Shown here: piece after piece, positions 22,495-30,936 of the stretch
Layout: each line of letters starts with the position of its first letter
Numbering within the stretch: the stretch's first letter is position 1
Assembly (NCBI RefSeq): GCF_024305175.1
Contig: NZ_JAMWYY010000023.1
Coordinates: 6,621-42,539, forward strand
Source of the DNA: Flavobacterium sp.
GTDB lineage: Bacteria > Bacteroidota > Bacteroidia > Flavobacteriales > Flavobacteriaceae
DNA: 35,919 nucleotides
Reading direction: 5' to 3'
The notes under the pieces: generated by a model
What the model saw: only the letters and a program-made list of their open reading frames with translations
Database searches by the model: none
Told to the model about the DNA's origin: nothing
Translations under genes and position numbers: made by a program

Positions 22495-23769
22495 TTACCA
22501 GACAAAAATGGGCCTTTCGCTCATCATTTCGTTTACCTCATCGGCTACTGCTTCAAGCACCTCTTCGTTAGTGTGGTCGGTTATAACTCGGTCGATAAAG
22601 CTAACAATAGTTTCCATATCAGCTTCCATTAACCCGCGTGTGGTAATTGCGGCAGTACCCACACGGATACCTGATGTTACAAACGGCGACTTATCATCAA
22701 ACGGAACCATATTCTTATTAACTGTAATTTCTGCTTTTACAAGTGCATTTTCAGCTTCTTTACCGGAAATGCCTTTGTTCCTTAAATCGATAAGCATCAT
22801 GTGGTTATCCGTTCCGCCCGATATTATATCATAGCCTCGCTTAACAAATGCCTCTGCCATAGCCTTAGCATTTTTTTGTACCTGCATGGCATAACGGAAA
22901 AATTCATCCTGCAATGCCTCGCCAAACGCTACTGCCTTAGCTGCGATGATATGCTCAAGCGGCCCGCCCTGGTTACCCGGGAACACAGCGCCATCAAGTA
23001 ACGAAGACATCATCCTGATTTCTCCTTTAGGCGTTGTAATACCAAACGGGTTTTCAAAATCTTTGCCCATAAGTATCATACCTCCCCTCGGGCCCCTTAG
23101 TGTTTTGTGTGTGGTAGTGGTTATTATGTGGCAGTGCGGCACAGGGTCGTTAAGCAAACCCTTTGCTATAAGCCCGGCAGGGTGCGAAATATCGGCAAGT
23201 AGCAAAGCGCCAACGCTGTCGGCAATTTCACGAAAACGCTTAAAGTCAATATCGCGTGAATAAGCAGATGCTCCGGCAATTATCATTTTTGGTTTTTCGC
23301 GCTCTGCTGTTTCCTGAATTTTATCATAGTTAAGCATTCCTGTTTCTTTCTCCACTCCATAAAATGAAGTCTGGTAAAGCTTACCCGAAAAGTTTACAGG
23401 AGAACCGTGTGTTAAATGCCCTCCGTGTGAAAGGTCGAAGCCTAAAATTTTATCACCGGGCTTAAGGCATGCAGCATATACCGCCGTGTTAGCCTGAGAG
23501 CCAGAGTGCGGCTGTACGTTTGCATATTCGGCGCCAAAAAGTGCCTTAGCCCTGTCTATGGCTATCTGCTCAATTACATCTACTACTTCACAACCGCCAT
23601 AGTACCTCTTGCCGGGATAACCCTCGGCATATTTATTTGTAAGTACAGAACCTGCAGCTTCCATAACCTGGTCGCTTACAAAATTTTCTGACGCAATAAG
23701 TTCCAGTCCGTGAATTTGCCTGTCCTGTTCTTCAAGTATCAGGTCAAAAATTTGTTCGTCGCGTTGCAT
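22495..23769 (-). CDS. glyA: serine hydroxymethyltransferase
   Basis: A 424-residue PLP enzyme that converts serine and tetrahydrofolate to glycine and 5,10-methylenetetrahydrofolate in the cytoplasm. The family blocks are intact: [30 protein letters not shown] (about 25-54), the PLP-binding [18 protein letters not shown], and the PLP-lysine motif [11 protein letters not shown] (Lys in TTTTHK). The C-terminus carries ITTRG. The start is the ATG at 23769, giving [11 protein letters not shown] as in related proteins. A longer in-frame version to 23847 would run through the fahA promoter region and adds a hydrophobic, atypical extension. It is divergent from fahA and ends at its own terminator. 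Confidence 0.97.
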   Translation of the reverse strand: MQRDEQIFDLILEEQDRQIHGLELIASENFVSDQVMEAAGSVLTNKYAEGYPGKRYYGGCEVVDVIEQIAIDRAKALFGAEYANVQPHSGSQANTAVYAACLKPGDKILGFDLSHGGHLTHGSPVNFSGKLYQTSFYGVEKETGMLNYDKIQETAEREKPKMIIAGASAYSRDIDFKRFREIADSVGALLLADISHPAGLIAKGLLNDPVPHCHIITTTTHKTLRGPRGGMILMGKDFENPFGITTPKGEIRMMSSLLDGAVFPGNQGGPLEHIIAAKAVAFGEALQDEFFRYAMQVQKNAKAMAEAFVKRGYDIISGGTDNHMMLIDLRNKGISGKEAENALVKAEITVNKNMVPFDDKSPFVTSGIRVGTAAITTRGLMEADMETIVSFIDRVITDHTNEEVLEAVADEVNEMMSERPIFVW

Positions 23770-23795
23770 TTTATAATTTTTCGTTAATTTGCTGT

Positions 23796-23803
23796 CAAAA
23801 ATA
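23796..23803 (-). promoter_or_regulatory. glyA -7 promoter element
   Basis: TATTTTTG on the minus strand matches TAnnTTTG, 27 bases before the glyA ATG. No clear -33 TTG is seen. Confidence 0.4.
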
Positions 23804-23813
23804 AAAAAAAGGT

Positions 23814-23843
23814 TTGGTAAAACCATTCGTAAAAGTATATTTG
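23814..23843 (+). promoter_or_regulatory. fahA promoter
   Basis: TTG (23814-23816), 19 bases, then TATATTTG (23836-23843): a full match to the Bacteroidetes housekeeping promoter pattern, 34 bases before the ATG. Confidence 0.65.
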
Positions 23844-23877
23844 ACAAATCAGTAAAACAACAAACAACAAATAAAAG

Positions 23878-25161
23878 ATGCCACTAAGAGCAAACGACCC
23901 ATCCAGAAAATCCTGGCTGGATGTACCCCAGGACAGCGACTTCCCGATACAGAATATTCCTTTTGGTGTTTTTATCACTAAAGATGACGTAGTAACCATT
24001 GGTACGCGCATAGGAAACTATGCCATAGACCTTGGCGCCCTGCAACAGCTAAACTATTTTGAAGGTATAGAGCTTACCGATGATATGTTTATGCAGGACA
24101 CGCTTAACGACTTTATATCTGACGGAAAAAAAACATGGAGGCTGGTTAGGAACCGTATTGCTGAAATTTTTGACAGCAACAACCCTGAGTTAAGGGATAA
24201 TGAGAAGCACAGGGAAACTATCATTTTTAATATAGAAGATGTAGAAATGCAGTTGCCGGTGCTTATTGGCGATTATACCGATTTTTATTCGAGCAGGGAA
24301 CATGCTACCAATGTAGGTAAAATGTTCCGTGACCCTGAAAATGCACTACTGCCTAACTGGCTGCATATACCGGTTGGTTACCATGGCAGGTCTTCTACCA
24401 TAGTACCATCGGGAATACCAATTCACCGCCCGCAGGGGCAAACGCTGCCACCGGGTAATGAGACACCAGTGTTCGGGCCTTCTAAACTTGTAGATTTTGA
24501 GCTGGAAATGGCTTTTATAACTACTGATGCGAATATAATGGGCGAGCCTATTCCTGTTGAGGAAGCAGAAGACCATATTTTTGGTATGGTGCTGTTTAAC
24601 GACTGGAGTGCACGCGATATCCAGAAATGGGAATATGTGCCGCTTGGGCCATTTCTTGCCAAGAACTTTGCATCATCTATGTCACCATGGATTGTTACCC
24701 TTGATGCTCTGGAACCTTTCCGTACCAAAGGGCCTGAACAAAGCCCTGAGCCTATGGATTACCTGAAGCATGAAGGCGAGCATGCATTTGATATTAACCT
24801 GCAGGTAGCTTTACAGCCTGAAGACGGCAATGAAAATGTTATTTGTAATTCTAACTTTAAGTACATGTACTGGAGTATGGCGCAGCAGCTTGCCCACCAC
24901 ACGGTAAACGGGTGCCGCGTTAACAGCGGTGACCTTATGGGCAGCGGAACAATATCCGGCCCTACGCCTGACAGTTTTGGCTCTATGCTTGAGCTTACAT
25001 GGGGCGGTAAGAACCCTATAAAGCTTAATGACGGTACAGAACGCAAGTTTATAAATGACGGCGATACGGTTATTATGCGCGGCTATTGCAAAAACAACAA
25101 TGTTCGCATAGGCTTTGGCGAAGTTAAGAGCAAGCTGTTGCCCCCTTTCAGCAGGAAATAG
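23878..25161 (+). CDS. fahA: fumarylacetoacetase
   Basis: A 427-residue cytoplasmic hydrolase that splits fumarylacetoacetate to fumarate and acetoacetate, the last step of tyrosine and homogentisate degradation. The N-terminal SH3-like domain (about 1-120) precedes the catalytic FAH domain. Visible catalytic and metal residues are those known from the mouse enzyme: Asp in [16 protein letters not shown] and the following His, the two Glu in FELEMAF, and Asp in [21 protein letters not shown] and GPFLAKNF are also conserved. The length is full. The other steps of the pathway (hmgA, hppD) are not in the window. It has its own promoter and terminator. Confidence 0.96.
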   Translation: MPLRANDPSRKSWLDVPQDSDFPIQNIPFGVFITKDDVVTIGTRIGNYAIDLGALQQLNYFEGIELTDDMFMQDTLNDFISDGKKTWRLVRNRIAEIFDSNNPELRDNEKHRETIIFNIEDVEMQLPVLIGDYTDFYSSREHATNVGKMFRDPENALLPNWLHIPVGYHGRSSTIVPSGIPIHRPQGQTLPPGNETPVFGPSKLVDFELEMAFITTDANIMGEPIPVEEAEDHIFGMVLFNDWSARDIQKWEYVPLGPFLAKNFASSMSPWIVTLDALEPFRTKGPEQSPEPMDYLKHEGEHAFDINLQVALQPEDGNENVICNSNFKYMYWSMAQQLAHHTVNGCRVNSGDLMGSGTISGPTPDSFGSMLELTWGGKNPIKLNDGTERKFINDGDTVIMRGYCKNNNVRIGFGEVKSKLLPPFSRK

Positions 25162-25183
25162 TAAGAACAATATACTGTAAAAT

Positions 25184-25210
25184 AAAAGCTGCCCGGTTGG
25201 GCAGCTTTTT
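25184..25210. terminator. bidirectional terminator between fahA and smpB
   Basis: An 11-base perfect stem (AAAAGCTGCCC / GGGCAGCTTTT) with a GGTT loop between convergent genes. U-rich ends occur in both directions. Confidence 0.9.
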
Positions 25211-25214
25211 GCGT

Positions 25215-25667
25215 TTAATATGCTTTTTTAATCCGGTCAAGGTCGCGCTTTACATCGCGGTCTTTCATGGTTTCACGCTTATCATAGTTCTTTTTACCGC
25301 GGCACAGCCCTATTTCAAGCTTTGCAAGGCCTTTTTCGTTTGTAAACAGCCGTAGTGGTATAATGGTAAGCCCTTTGTTCTGTACGCTCTTCTGTAGCGC
25401 TTTAAGCTCTCTTTTATTAAGCAGCAGTTTACGTTCGCTTTTAGGGTAATGGTTAAAATTTCTGCTGTAGGCATACTCTTCTATGTTGGTATTTATAGCA
25501 AACAACTCATCCTCATGAAACTCACAAAAACTTTCGGCAATAGAAGCCTTCCCCAAACGGATGGATTTAATTTCTGAACCCGCCAGTACTATGCCTGCCG
25601 TATATTTATCCAGCACCTCATATTCGAACCTGGCCTTCCTGTTTAGTATGTTTACCGTTTTTTGCAT
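25215..25667 (-). CDS. smpB: SsrA-binding protein
   Basis: A 150-residue RNA-binding protein of the trans-translation system. It delivers tmRNA to stalled ribosomes. Family blocks are present: ARFEYEVLDKYTAGIVLAGSEIKSIR (about 12-37), the FAINTNIEEYAY strand, HYPKSERKLLLNKRE, and the basic C-terminal tail GKKNYDKRETMKDRDVKRDLDRI, which folds in the decoding centre. The start is the ATG at 25667 (MQKTVNIL). The ATG at 25688 would add seven atypical residues. A perfect -7 element (TAACTTTG, 25683-25676) is so close to this ATG that the transcript would have almost no leader. The tmRNA gene itself is not in the window. Confidence 0.95.
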   Translation of the reverse strand: MQKTVNILNRKARFEYEVLDKYTAGIVLAGSEIKSIRLGKASIAESFCEFHEDELFAINTNIEEYAYSRNFNHYPKSERKLLLNKRELKALQKSVQNKGLTIIPLRLFTNEKGLAKLEIGLCRGKKNYDKRETMKDRDVKRDLDRIKKAY

Positions 25668-25675
25668 AAGGAGTG

Positions 25676-25706
25676 CAAAGTTACACACAATAGTTTAAAA
25701 CGCCAA
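25676..25706 (-). promoter_or_regulatory. possible smpB promoter, near-leaderless
   Basis: On the minus strand, TTG (25706-25704), 20 bases, TAACTTTG (25683-25676). The predicted transcript start falls within a few bases of the smpB ATG at 25667. Confidence 0.4.
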
Positions 25707-25751
25707 CGGGCTTTGTATAAACTATAACGCCAACTTCTGCAATAGCTGTAA

Positions 25752-26147
25752 CTATTCTGTTACTACAATATTTTTTGAAATATAGTTACCACTACCGGAA
25801 GGAAAACGCAACTGGTATTCTCCGGCTTCCTCAAATGTTATCGTGTAAACCTCTGTAACGGTTTCTGCCTTTGTTACACATTCGCAGCCACGGTAATCAA
25901 TAACAGGTTTTATAATTTTCGGGAAAGAATTACTTTCTGAAAACCTCTTAAAATCGCCGCAGTCATTCACTATTTTAACTTTGGTGTCAATAGCTACAGG
26001 CGTGTTAACGGTAGCTGTTGCAGGAGCGGTAACCGCCGAAAATTCGCCATAAATTTCAATGTAGCAATTATCATCGTTGCCATCAAGGCTGCAGGATAAA
26101 AAACTAAAGCATAAAACTGATGCTGCCAGTAAATTTTTGATATTCAT
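25752..26147 (-). CDS. small lipoprotein, function unknown
   Basis: A 131-residue lipoprotein. The signal peptide MNIKNLLAASVLCFSFLSC ends in a lipobox (FLSC, lipidated Cys19). The mature part starts SLDGNDDN, and a beta-rich domain with APATATVNTPVAIDTKVKIVND follows. Four cysteines in the mature part (in DNCYI, NDCGD, RGCEC) could form two disulfides. The C-terminus TVTEVYTITFEEAGEYQLRF looks like the last strands of an Ig-like fold. No family is recognised. The start is the ATG at 26147, since the ATG at 26201 adds an atypical extension and overlaps a TATATTTG promoter element at 26199-26206. Confidence 0.8.
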   Translation of the reverse strand: MNIKNLLAASVLCFSFLSCSLDGNDDNCYIEIYGEFSAVTAPATATVNTPVAIDTKVKIVNDCGDFKRFSESNSFPKIIKPVIDYRGCECVTKAETVTEVYTITFEEAGEYQLRFPSGSGNYISKNIVVTE

Positions 26148-26198
26148 ATAAATTATATAATTTCTATAATGATGATTTATTGTGCAAAAGGTTGCGCA

Positions 26199-26206
26199 CA
26201 AATATA
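26199..26206 (-). promoter_or_regulatory. -7 promoter element of the small lipoprotein gene
   Basis: TATATTTG on the minus strand, a perfect TAnnTTTG, about 52 bases before the lipoprotein ATG. No TTG is seen at the -33 distance, so it may be weak or regulated. Confidence 0.4.
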
Positions 26207-26208
26207 CA

Positions 26209-27066
26209 TCAGTTCAGGATTTCTACAGAAAAAGATTTTGAGGCTTCTGTACCCGCTTCAAGGGTTATTATACCTTCTTTATCCTCAAGCCTGCCATTAG
26301 AATCTGTATTATCTGCATAACCCTGCCACGGCTCTATGCAAATAAAAGGTGCACCCGGTTTAGTCCATATTCCTAAACTGGGAAAATCATCATATGTAAC
26401 TTTAAGAAACGGTTTGCCCTTAAAAGCGATTGAAACACTACGTGACAGCAATTGCTTAAATACAAGCGCATCATTTTCGAAAAGGCTATAGCGTAATGGC
26501 AGCATCTTTTCCTGAAGTGTAATCCGGCTCATTCCATTGGTAAGCAAGTCATCTTTCAGGGGTGTCGCTGTCAGTGTTTCGTCTGAATCAAAATGAAGGC
26601 TGTAGTCTAAAAAATTACCCGGAAGGTCAAATGCCGGATGTGCCCCGATACTAAAAAGCATTGGCGCTTCTGTATGATGGTTTTTAATAGTATAGTGTAC
26701 TATGAGATTATTTTCATCAAGCCTATAGCTGATAATCAATTCAAAACTAAAAGGGTAAAACTTTAATGTTTCATTACTGTAAACCAGACTAAAAGAAACA
26801 CTTATATCATCTTTTTGTTTAATAGTAAAAACCATATCTCTTGCAAAGCCGTGCCTGTTGAGCGTATAGGCTTTACCATTGTAGTTATAGCTATTATTTT
26901 TTAAAGTTCCGACAATAGGGAACAAAACGGGTGAATGCTTTCCCCAAAAATCGGGATTACCACCCCACATATATTCCCTGCCATTGTCATCTTGTAACGA
27001 TATAAGTTCGGCACCTTTATTTTTAAAAGATGCCGTTAGTTTTCCGTTGGTAATTTGTATGTCCAA
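26209..27066 (-). CDS. aldose 1-epimerase family protein
   Basis: A 285-residue cytoplasmic protein of the galactose mutarotase-like fold, closest in appearance to the LacX/YihR-type subgroup. KGAELISLQDDNGREYMWGG (about 18-37) and PVLFPIVGTLKNN are family blocks; RHGFARDM (about 71-78) gives the conserved His, and FSIGAHPAFDLP (about 139-150) gives the catalytic histidine region. A glutamate in FICIEPWQGYAD (about 243-254) is the expected general base. The exact sugar is not known. It starts 7 bases after the SRPBCC gene and is likely co-transcribed with it. Confidence 0.9.
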   Translation of the reverse strand: MDIQITNGKLTASFKNKGAELISLQDDNGREYMWGGNPDFWGKHSPVLFPIVGTLKNNSYNYNGKAYTLNRHGFARDMVFTIKQKDDISVSFSLVYSNETLKFYPFSFELIISYRLDENNLIVHYTIKNHHTEAPMLFSIGAHPAFDLPGNFLDYSLHFDSDETLTATPLKDDLLTNGMSRITLQEKMLPLRYSLFENDALVFKQLLSRSVSIAFKGKPFLKVTYDDFPSLGIWTKPGAPFICIEPWQGYADNTDSNGRLEDKEGIITLEAGTEASKSFSVEILN

Positions 27067-27073
27067 AGCCTGA

Positions 27074-27511
27074 TTACGTATTATGATAACCTGCTTCCGA
27101 AAGCTGTTTTATCTTTTGCGAAGCTGTCTCGCCAAAGGTAATGCTTTCCTCATAATATTTATCTCCCTCGGTAAGGATAGCAAAATCGCCTATCTCAATT
27201 CCAAGCCATGTATAGCCATTTTCATCTACAGAGAGATTGTAGGTGTAGCCCACATTTGTAACTTCTTCATTATTCCATGCCGGTACAAAAAGCGAATACC
27301 TGAGTGTCTTATTCAGCTCAAATTCCACTACCTGCATTTTAGAATACCCGGGCCATTCTATAACCGTGGCAGGGTGTATTTCGTAATCGCCGAAATCTTC
27401 CGGCAGGCTGTCCCACTGTCGGATATATTCGGGTTTGGTTAAAACCTCCCACACGCGGGCTACGGGTGCATCTATACGGATGTTGTTGTTTACAATAAGT
27501 GATTTGCTCAT
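27074..27511 (-). CDS. SRPBCC domain protein (AHSA1-like)
   Basis: A 145-residue cytoplasmic protein with the START/SRPBCC fold of the AHSA1 type. The N-terminus IRIDAPVARVWEVLTKPEYIRQWDSLPEDFGDYEI is the typical first strand, helix pair and conserved Trp. The later strands WPGYSKMQVVEFELNKTLRYSLF and YTYNLSVDENGYTWLGIEIGDF enclose a hydrophobic pocket, and a C-terminal helix closes it (GETASQKIKQLSEAG). Such proteins bind small hydrophobic ligands or act with a regulator; the ligand is unknown. It is the first gene of a two-gene unit with the epimerase. Confidence 0.85.
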   Translation of the reverse strand: MSKSLIVNNNIRIDAPVARVWEVLTKPEYIRQWDSLPEDFGDYEIHPATVIEWPGYSKMQVVEFELNKTLRYSLFVPAWNNEEVTNVGYTYNLSVDENGYTWLGIEIGDFAILTEGDKYYEESITFGETASQKIKQLSEAGYHNT

Positions 27512-27600
27512 AGTTTTATAATTTATTGATTTGTGGTTAACTAAAGTTACTATTCAACCGGCTGTAACCATAAACCTTTAACGATACTTTATAGCAATAA

Positions 27601-27626
27601 AAAACCCGCAAAACAATGCGGGTTTT
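27601..27626 (-). terminator. terminator of the nucleoside transporter-like gene
   Basis: A 10-base perfect stem (AAAACCCGCA / TGCGGGTTTT) with a 6-base loop. On the minus strand it is followed by TTATTG after a run of T in the stem. It lies 21 bases after the stop of the MFS gene. Confidence 0.85.
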
Positions 27627-27647
27627 GGTTTGTGAACACTTATTATA

Positions 27648-29021
27648 TTAGTGGCTTACCGCCTCAACTGCTTTTGGGTCGTGCTTATGTTTAAATAGAA
27701 TTGCAAACGCTATGGCAATAACAAGGGAATAAACGGCAAATGCAAGCCATATATTATGCCAGTCTTTCATCATTATAGCATTACTGAAGGTGCCATCATC
27801 TGCTAATGATATCTTCTGGTCTTTTACAAACTCTAAAAGCTTAGTATTTGTTTCTTCTGTTTCAAGAAATTTCGCTAATGAAGCTGCATCAGTAAACGTT
27901 TTTGTAAAATACCTGTCTATCATCCACCCTGATGTAAAACTGCCTATAATCGCTCCAAAACCGTTTGTCATCATCATAAAAAGCCCCTGTGCCGACGAAC
28001 GTATCTTGGCAGGTGTAGTAGTTTCTACAAATAAAGAACCTGATATATTGAAGAAGTCGAATGCCATACCATAAACTATGCAGGATAGTATTATCATCCA
28101 CAGCCCGTCTGTCGGGTTACTGTAAGCAAACAAGCCAAACCTTAGTACCCACGCCAGCATACTGATAAGCATAACCTGCTTGATACCAAAACGCCTTAAA
28201 AAGAATGGGATTGCAAGAATGAAAAGGGTTTCTGAAACCTGGGAGATAGACATGATAATAGTACTGTATTCTACCACAAAAGATTCTGCATATTTAGGGA
28301 AGAATTTAAATTCGTCAAGAAAAACATCACCATAAGCATTTGTCAGCTGTAAAGCTGCCCCCAAAAACATGGAGAAGATAAAGAACAACGCAATTTTATA
28401 TACACTGAACAGCCTGAAGGCTTCAAGCCCCAGCGCTTCAAACCATGAAGCATTGGCTTTGGTATTTTGGGGTTCGCATTTTGGCAGCGTAAAAGAATAT
28501 AACCCAAGCACAACAGCCGCAATACCGGCAATATAAAACTGGTAAGCACTTGCTTTATTTCCTGTCAGGTTTGTTATCCACATAGCAACTATAAAGCCTA
28601 TTGTGCCCCAAACACGTATGGGTGGAAATGCCTTAACAACATCATAGCTACTGTTTTTAAGCGCCGTATAGGATATTGAGTTACTAAGTGCTATAGTAGG
28701 CATATAGCAGCACATTGCAGCCAGCATTACATATACAAAAGTACCCGGATCTGTAACCTGTGGTATATAAAAAAGTACCACAGCATATAAAATGTGCAGT
28801 ACCCCATATAATTTTTCGGCATTTACCCATCGGTCAGCTACGATGCCTGTAATAGTAGGCATAAATACAGATGCTATGCCCATAGTACCAAAAACAAGCC
28901 CAAACTGGGTACTATCCCAATGTTTTGTATTAAACCAGTAATTCCCAATAGTAATAAGCCAGGCTCCCCATACAAAGAACTGGAAGAAGCTCATGGCAAC
29001 CAGGCGGTTTTTAATGCCCAT
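27648..29021 (-). CDS. MFS transporter, nucleoside:H+ symporter type
   Basis: A 457-residue inner-membrane transporter with 12 membrane segments, of the nucleoside:H+ symporter (NupG/XapB-like) group. RLVAMSFFQFFVWGAWLITIGNYW at the N-terminus is characteristic, as is TGIVADRWVNAEKLYGVLHILYAV. The later segment GMAFDFFNISGSLFVETTTPAKIRSSAQGLFMMMTNGFGA is the MFS signature between spans 10 and 11. A soluble insertion of about 45 residues near the C-terminus (LETEETNTKLLEFVKDQKISL onward) sits before the last membrane segment and is common in Bacteroidetes members. The substrate (a nucleoside is the best guess) is not proven. Confidence 0.88.
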   Translation of the reverse strand: MGIKNRLVAMSFFQFFVWGAWLITIGNYWFNTKHWDSTQFGLVFGTMGIASVFMPTITGIVADRWVNAEKLYGVLHILYAVVLFYIPQVTDPGTFVYVMLAAMCCYMPTIALSNSISYTALKNSSYDVVKAFPPIRVWGTIGFIVAMWITNLTGNKASAYQFYIAGIAAVVLGLYSFTLPKCEPQNTKANASWFEALGLEAFRLFSVYKIALFFIFSMFLGAALQLTNAYGDVFLDEFKFFPKYAESFVVEYSTIIMSISQVSETLFILAIPFFLRRFGIKQVMLISMLAWVLRFGLFAYSNPTDGLWMIILSCIVYGMAFDFFNISGSLFVETTTPAKIRSSAQGLFMMMTNGFGAIIGSFTSGWMIDRYFTKTFTDAASLAKFLETEETNTKLLEFVKDQKISLADDGTFSNAIMMKDWHNIWLAFAVYSLVIAIAFAILFKHKHDPKAVEAVSH

Positions 29022-29076
29022 ACAAAGAAAAATTAAGTTAACATTTTATTAACGGTGGTAAAACTATTAATAAAAT

Positions 29077-29096
29077 CTGAAATTCAAAGAATTCAG
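29077..29096 (-). terminator. weak hairpin after cmk
   Basis: An AT-rich imperfect stem (CTGAAATTC / GAATTCAG with a bulge) 10 bases after the cmk stop, followed on the minus strand by ATTTTATTA. It is a possible terminator of the porQ-cmk unit. Confidence 0.3.
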
Positions 29097-29105
29097 CCGT
29101 TAAAG

Positions 29106-29792
29106 TTAAACAGCGTTTTGTACCAGTTGCATTACTTTTTCAAACTGCTCCTCTATGCTAAGTTCAGAGTTATCTATCTCTACTGCATCGGCAGCCTTAA
29201 CAAGCGGCGAGTCCTGCCTGTTACAATCTATATAGTCGCGCTCCTGCACGTTTTTAAGTACTTCTTCATAACTGGCCTTATCCCCTTTTTCCTGAAGCTC
29301 TAAATAGCGGCGTTTTGCCCTTGTTTCCGGGCTTGCTGTCATAAAAAGCTTAAGCTCTGCATCGGGGAAAACAACAGTCCCGATATCCCTGCCATCCATT
29401 ACCACACCTTTGCCTGCGCCCATTTGCTGCTGTTGCTTTACAAGCATGGTACGCACTTCTGATACTTCAGCCACTCGGCTTACCTTGTTAGATACTGCCA
29501 GCGTGCGTATCATTTTCTCAACATTGTGTTCGTTAATGTACATTTCGGCAAAACCTTTTTCCGGATTAAAAAGAAATTGCAGGCTTATAAGTGGTAAATC
29601 ATTAATCAATGCCTGTTTATCAAAATGCTCATCGGTAATATAGCCTTTATCCATAGCGTAATATGTTACCGCACGGTACATAGCCCCGGTATCTACATAA
29701 GCATAACCCAAATGATGCGCTAACTGTTTTGCAAGGGTACTTTTTCCGGTAGAGGAAAAACCATCAATGGCAATGGTAATTTTTTTATTCAA
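29106..29792 (-). CDS. cmk: (d)CMP kinase
   Basis: A 228-residue cytoplasmic kinase that phosphorylates CMP and dCMP with ATP, part of nucleotide salvage and of CTP/dCTP supply. The P-loop is GFSSTGKST (10-18), with YVDTGAMYRAVTYY (about 33-46) as the conserved CMP-binding region. Further blocks are VVMDGRDIGTVVFPDAELKLFMTA (about 131-154) and the LID segment RAKRRYLEL with RDYIDCNRQDSPL. The length is normal for the short form. It follows porQ by 11 bases, an association known from other Flavobacteria. Confidence 0.95.
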   Translation of the reverse strand: MNKKITIAIDGFSSTGKSTLAKQLAHHLGYAYVDTGAMYRAVTYYAMDKGYITDEHFDKQALINDLPLISLQFLFNPEKGFAEMYINEHNVEKMIRTLAVSNKVSRVAEVSEVRTMLVKQQQQMGAGKGVVMDGRDIGTVVFPDAELKLFMTASPETRAKRRYLELQEKGDKASYEEVLKNVQERDYIDCNRQDSPLVKAADAVEIDNSELSIEEQFEKVMQLVQNAV

Positions 29793-29803
29793 AACTGCTG
29801 GTT

Positions 29804-30823
29804 TTATTGCAGGTTAACGGTTAACCCGAACAGGCTGGTATTGGCTGCCAGCGTGTAACGGGAATACGAATAATCAAAGCGCAATTTATTAAATCTTAGC
29901 CCTAATCCTACCGAAATTCCTGAAAAATTACGTTGTTCCTCAATACGCAGTTCTTCGCCCCTCCTGAAGTTATAGCCTACCCTGAGGTTAAAGCTTTTAC
30001 CGGGAAAAAGTTCGGCACCCAGTATCACGTGGCGAAGTGCATTGTTAAAAAAAGACACTTTTTCTTCCTGTACCTCCCCATCTATACCTTGTTCGGCGCG
30101 GTTAGGGTTAGAAAATGCTATATTCCACTGTTGCAGGTTCTCTAAGGTAATATGCCAGCGCACCGGGACATTTTCTACTTCCTGAGATATACCCGCAATT
30201 ATTTCCAGTGGCAGCGATTCCTGCTGCCCTGCATAAGTAGTAAACTGCATACCCACATTACGTATGGCAAGCGCAATATTAATATCATTATCATCATCAA
30301 TATAAATAGCGCCAATATCTATAGCACCCCCAAAGGAGTTATAGCTTTCCAGTGTAGATGATATTAGCTTTGCGTTTGCGCCCACATAAATATCTGTCCA
30401 GGGTATATTGTATGCATAGCCGAAAGATAAAGCTATTTCGCTTCCGGTAAAATCGCCCGTAAGCAGGCCGGCTTCATCACGCCCTTCAAACGTACCATAG
30501 TTAACATAGTTAACCCCTGCATGAAATGTCTGCACATGCCTGTCATAGGTGTAGGCATAGGCTGCAGTACCATAGGTAACCTCACCAAAATAACTGCCGT
30601 AATTTGCAGAAAGGTGATTATCCATTTCGGCATTTATGGTTGCAGGGTTAAAAAGCCCCTGATTTACATCATAATCATAAAGGGTGATTATTTTACCGCC
30701 CAGCGCCGCCTGGCGCGGAGAGGTAACAAGGTTTAAAAACTGATAGGTGTGCCTGCCCCCTATCTGGCTGAAAGACAAAGCACTTATAAGCAGTAAAAAA
30801 TAAAGAAAACAGTTTTTAAACAT
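29804..30823 (-). CDS. porQ: type IX secretion system protein PorQ
   Basis: A 339-residue outer-membrane beta-barrel protein with a signal peptide (MFKNCFLYFLLLISALSFSQ). The start of the mature part, IGGRHTYQFLNLVTSPRQAALGG, is the typical opening of the PorQ/PorV-type (PorP-SprF/FadL-like) barrel. The remainder is a repeat of beta strands with alternating aromatic residues and ends in a Phe-Asp-Tyr-Ser-rich strand (RFDYSYSRYTLA). PorQ belongs to the attachment complex PorQ-U-V-Z, which links secreted C-terminal-domain proteins to the cell surface. Presence of porQ implies that the organism has a type IX secretion system, typical of Bacteroidetes. The cmk gene follows 11 bases later. Confidence 0.9.
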   Translation of the reverse strand: MFKNCFLYFLLLISALSFSQIGGRHTYQFLNLVTSPRQAALGGKIITLYDYDVNQGLFNPATINAEMDNHLSANYGSYFGEVTYGTAAYAYTYDRHVQTFHAGVNYVNYGTFEGRDEAGLLTGDFTGSEIALSFGYAYNIPWTDIYVGANAKLISSTLESYNSFGGAIDIGAIYIDDDNDINIALAIRNVGMQFTTYAGQQESLPLEIIAGISQEVENVPVRWHITLENLQQWNIAFSNPNRAEQGIDGEVQEEKVSFFNNALRHVILGAELFPGKSFNLRVGYNFRRGEELRIEEQRNFSGISVGLGLRFNKLRFDYSYSRYTLAANTSLFGLTVNLQ

Positions 30824-30887
30824 TGCCTGTTATATACGTTTGGTGCATACTATAACGCGGTTGCGAAGATATTATTTTTTAAATAAA

Positions 30888-30914
30888 AAAACGGCTAATA
30901 AATTCAGCCGTTTT
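30888..30914 (-). terminator. lon terminator
   Basis: A 9-base stem (AAAACGGCT / AGCCGTTTT) with a 9-base loop, followed on the minus strand by TTTATTT. It lies 22 bases after the lon stop. Confidence 0.8.
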
Positions 30915-30936
30915 ATATATAGTTAAAACAGGTTTA

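Noticed and set aside
23770..23847. Extended glyA start at 23847
   Set aside because: The extra 26 residues are hydrophobic and atypical, and the region holds the fahA and glyA promoter elements. The ATG at 23769 gives the usual enzyme length.
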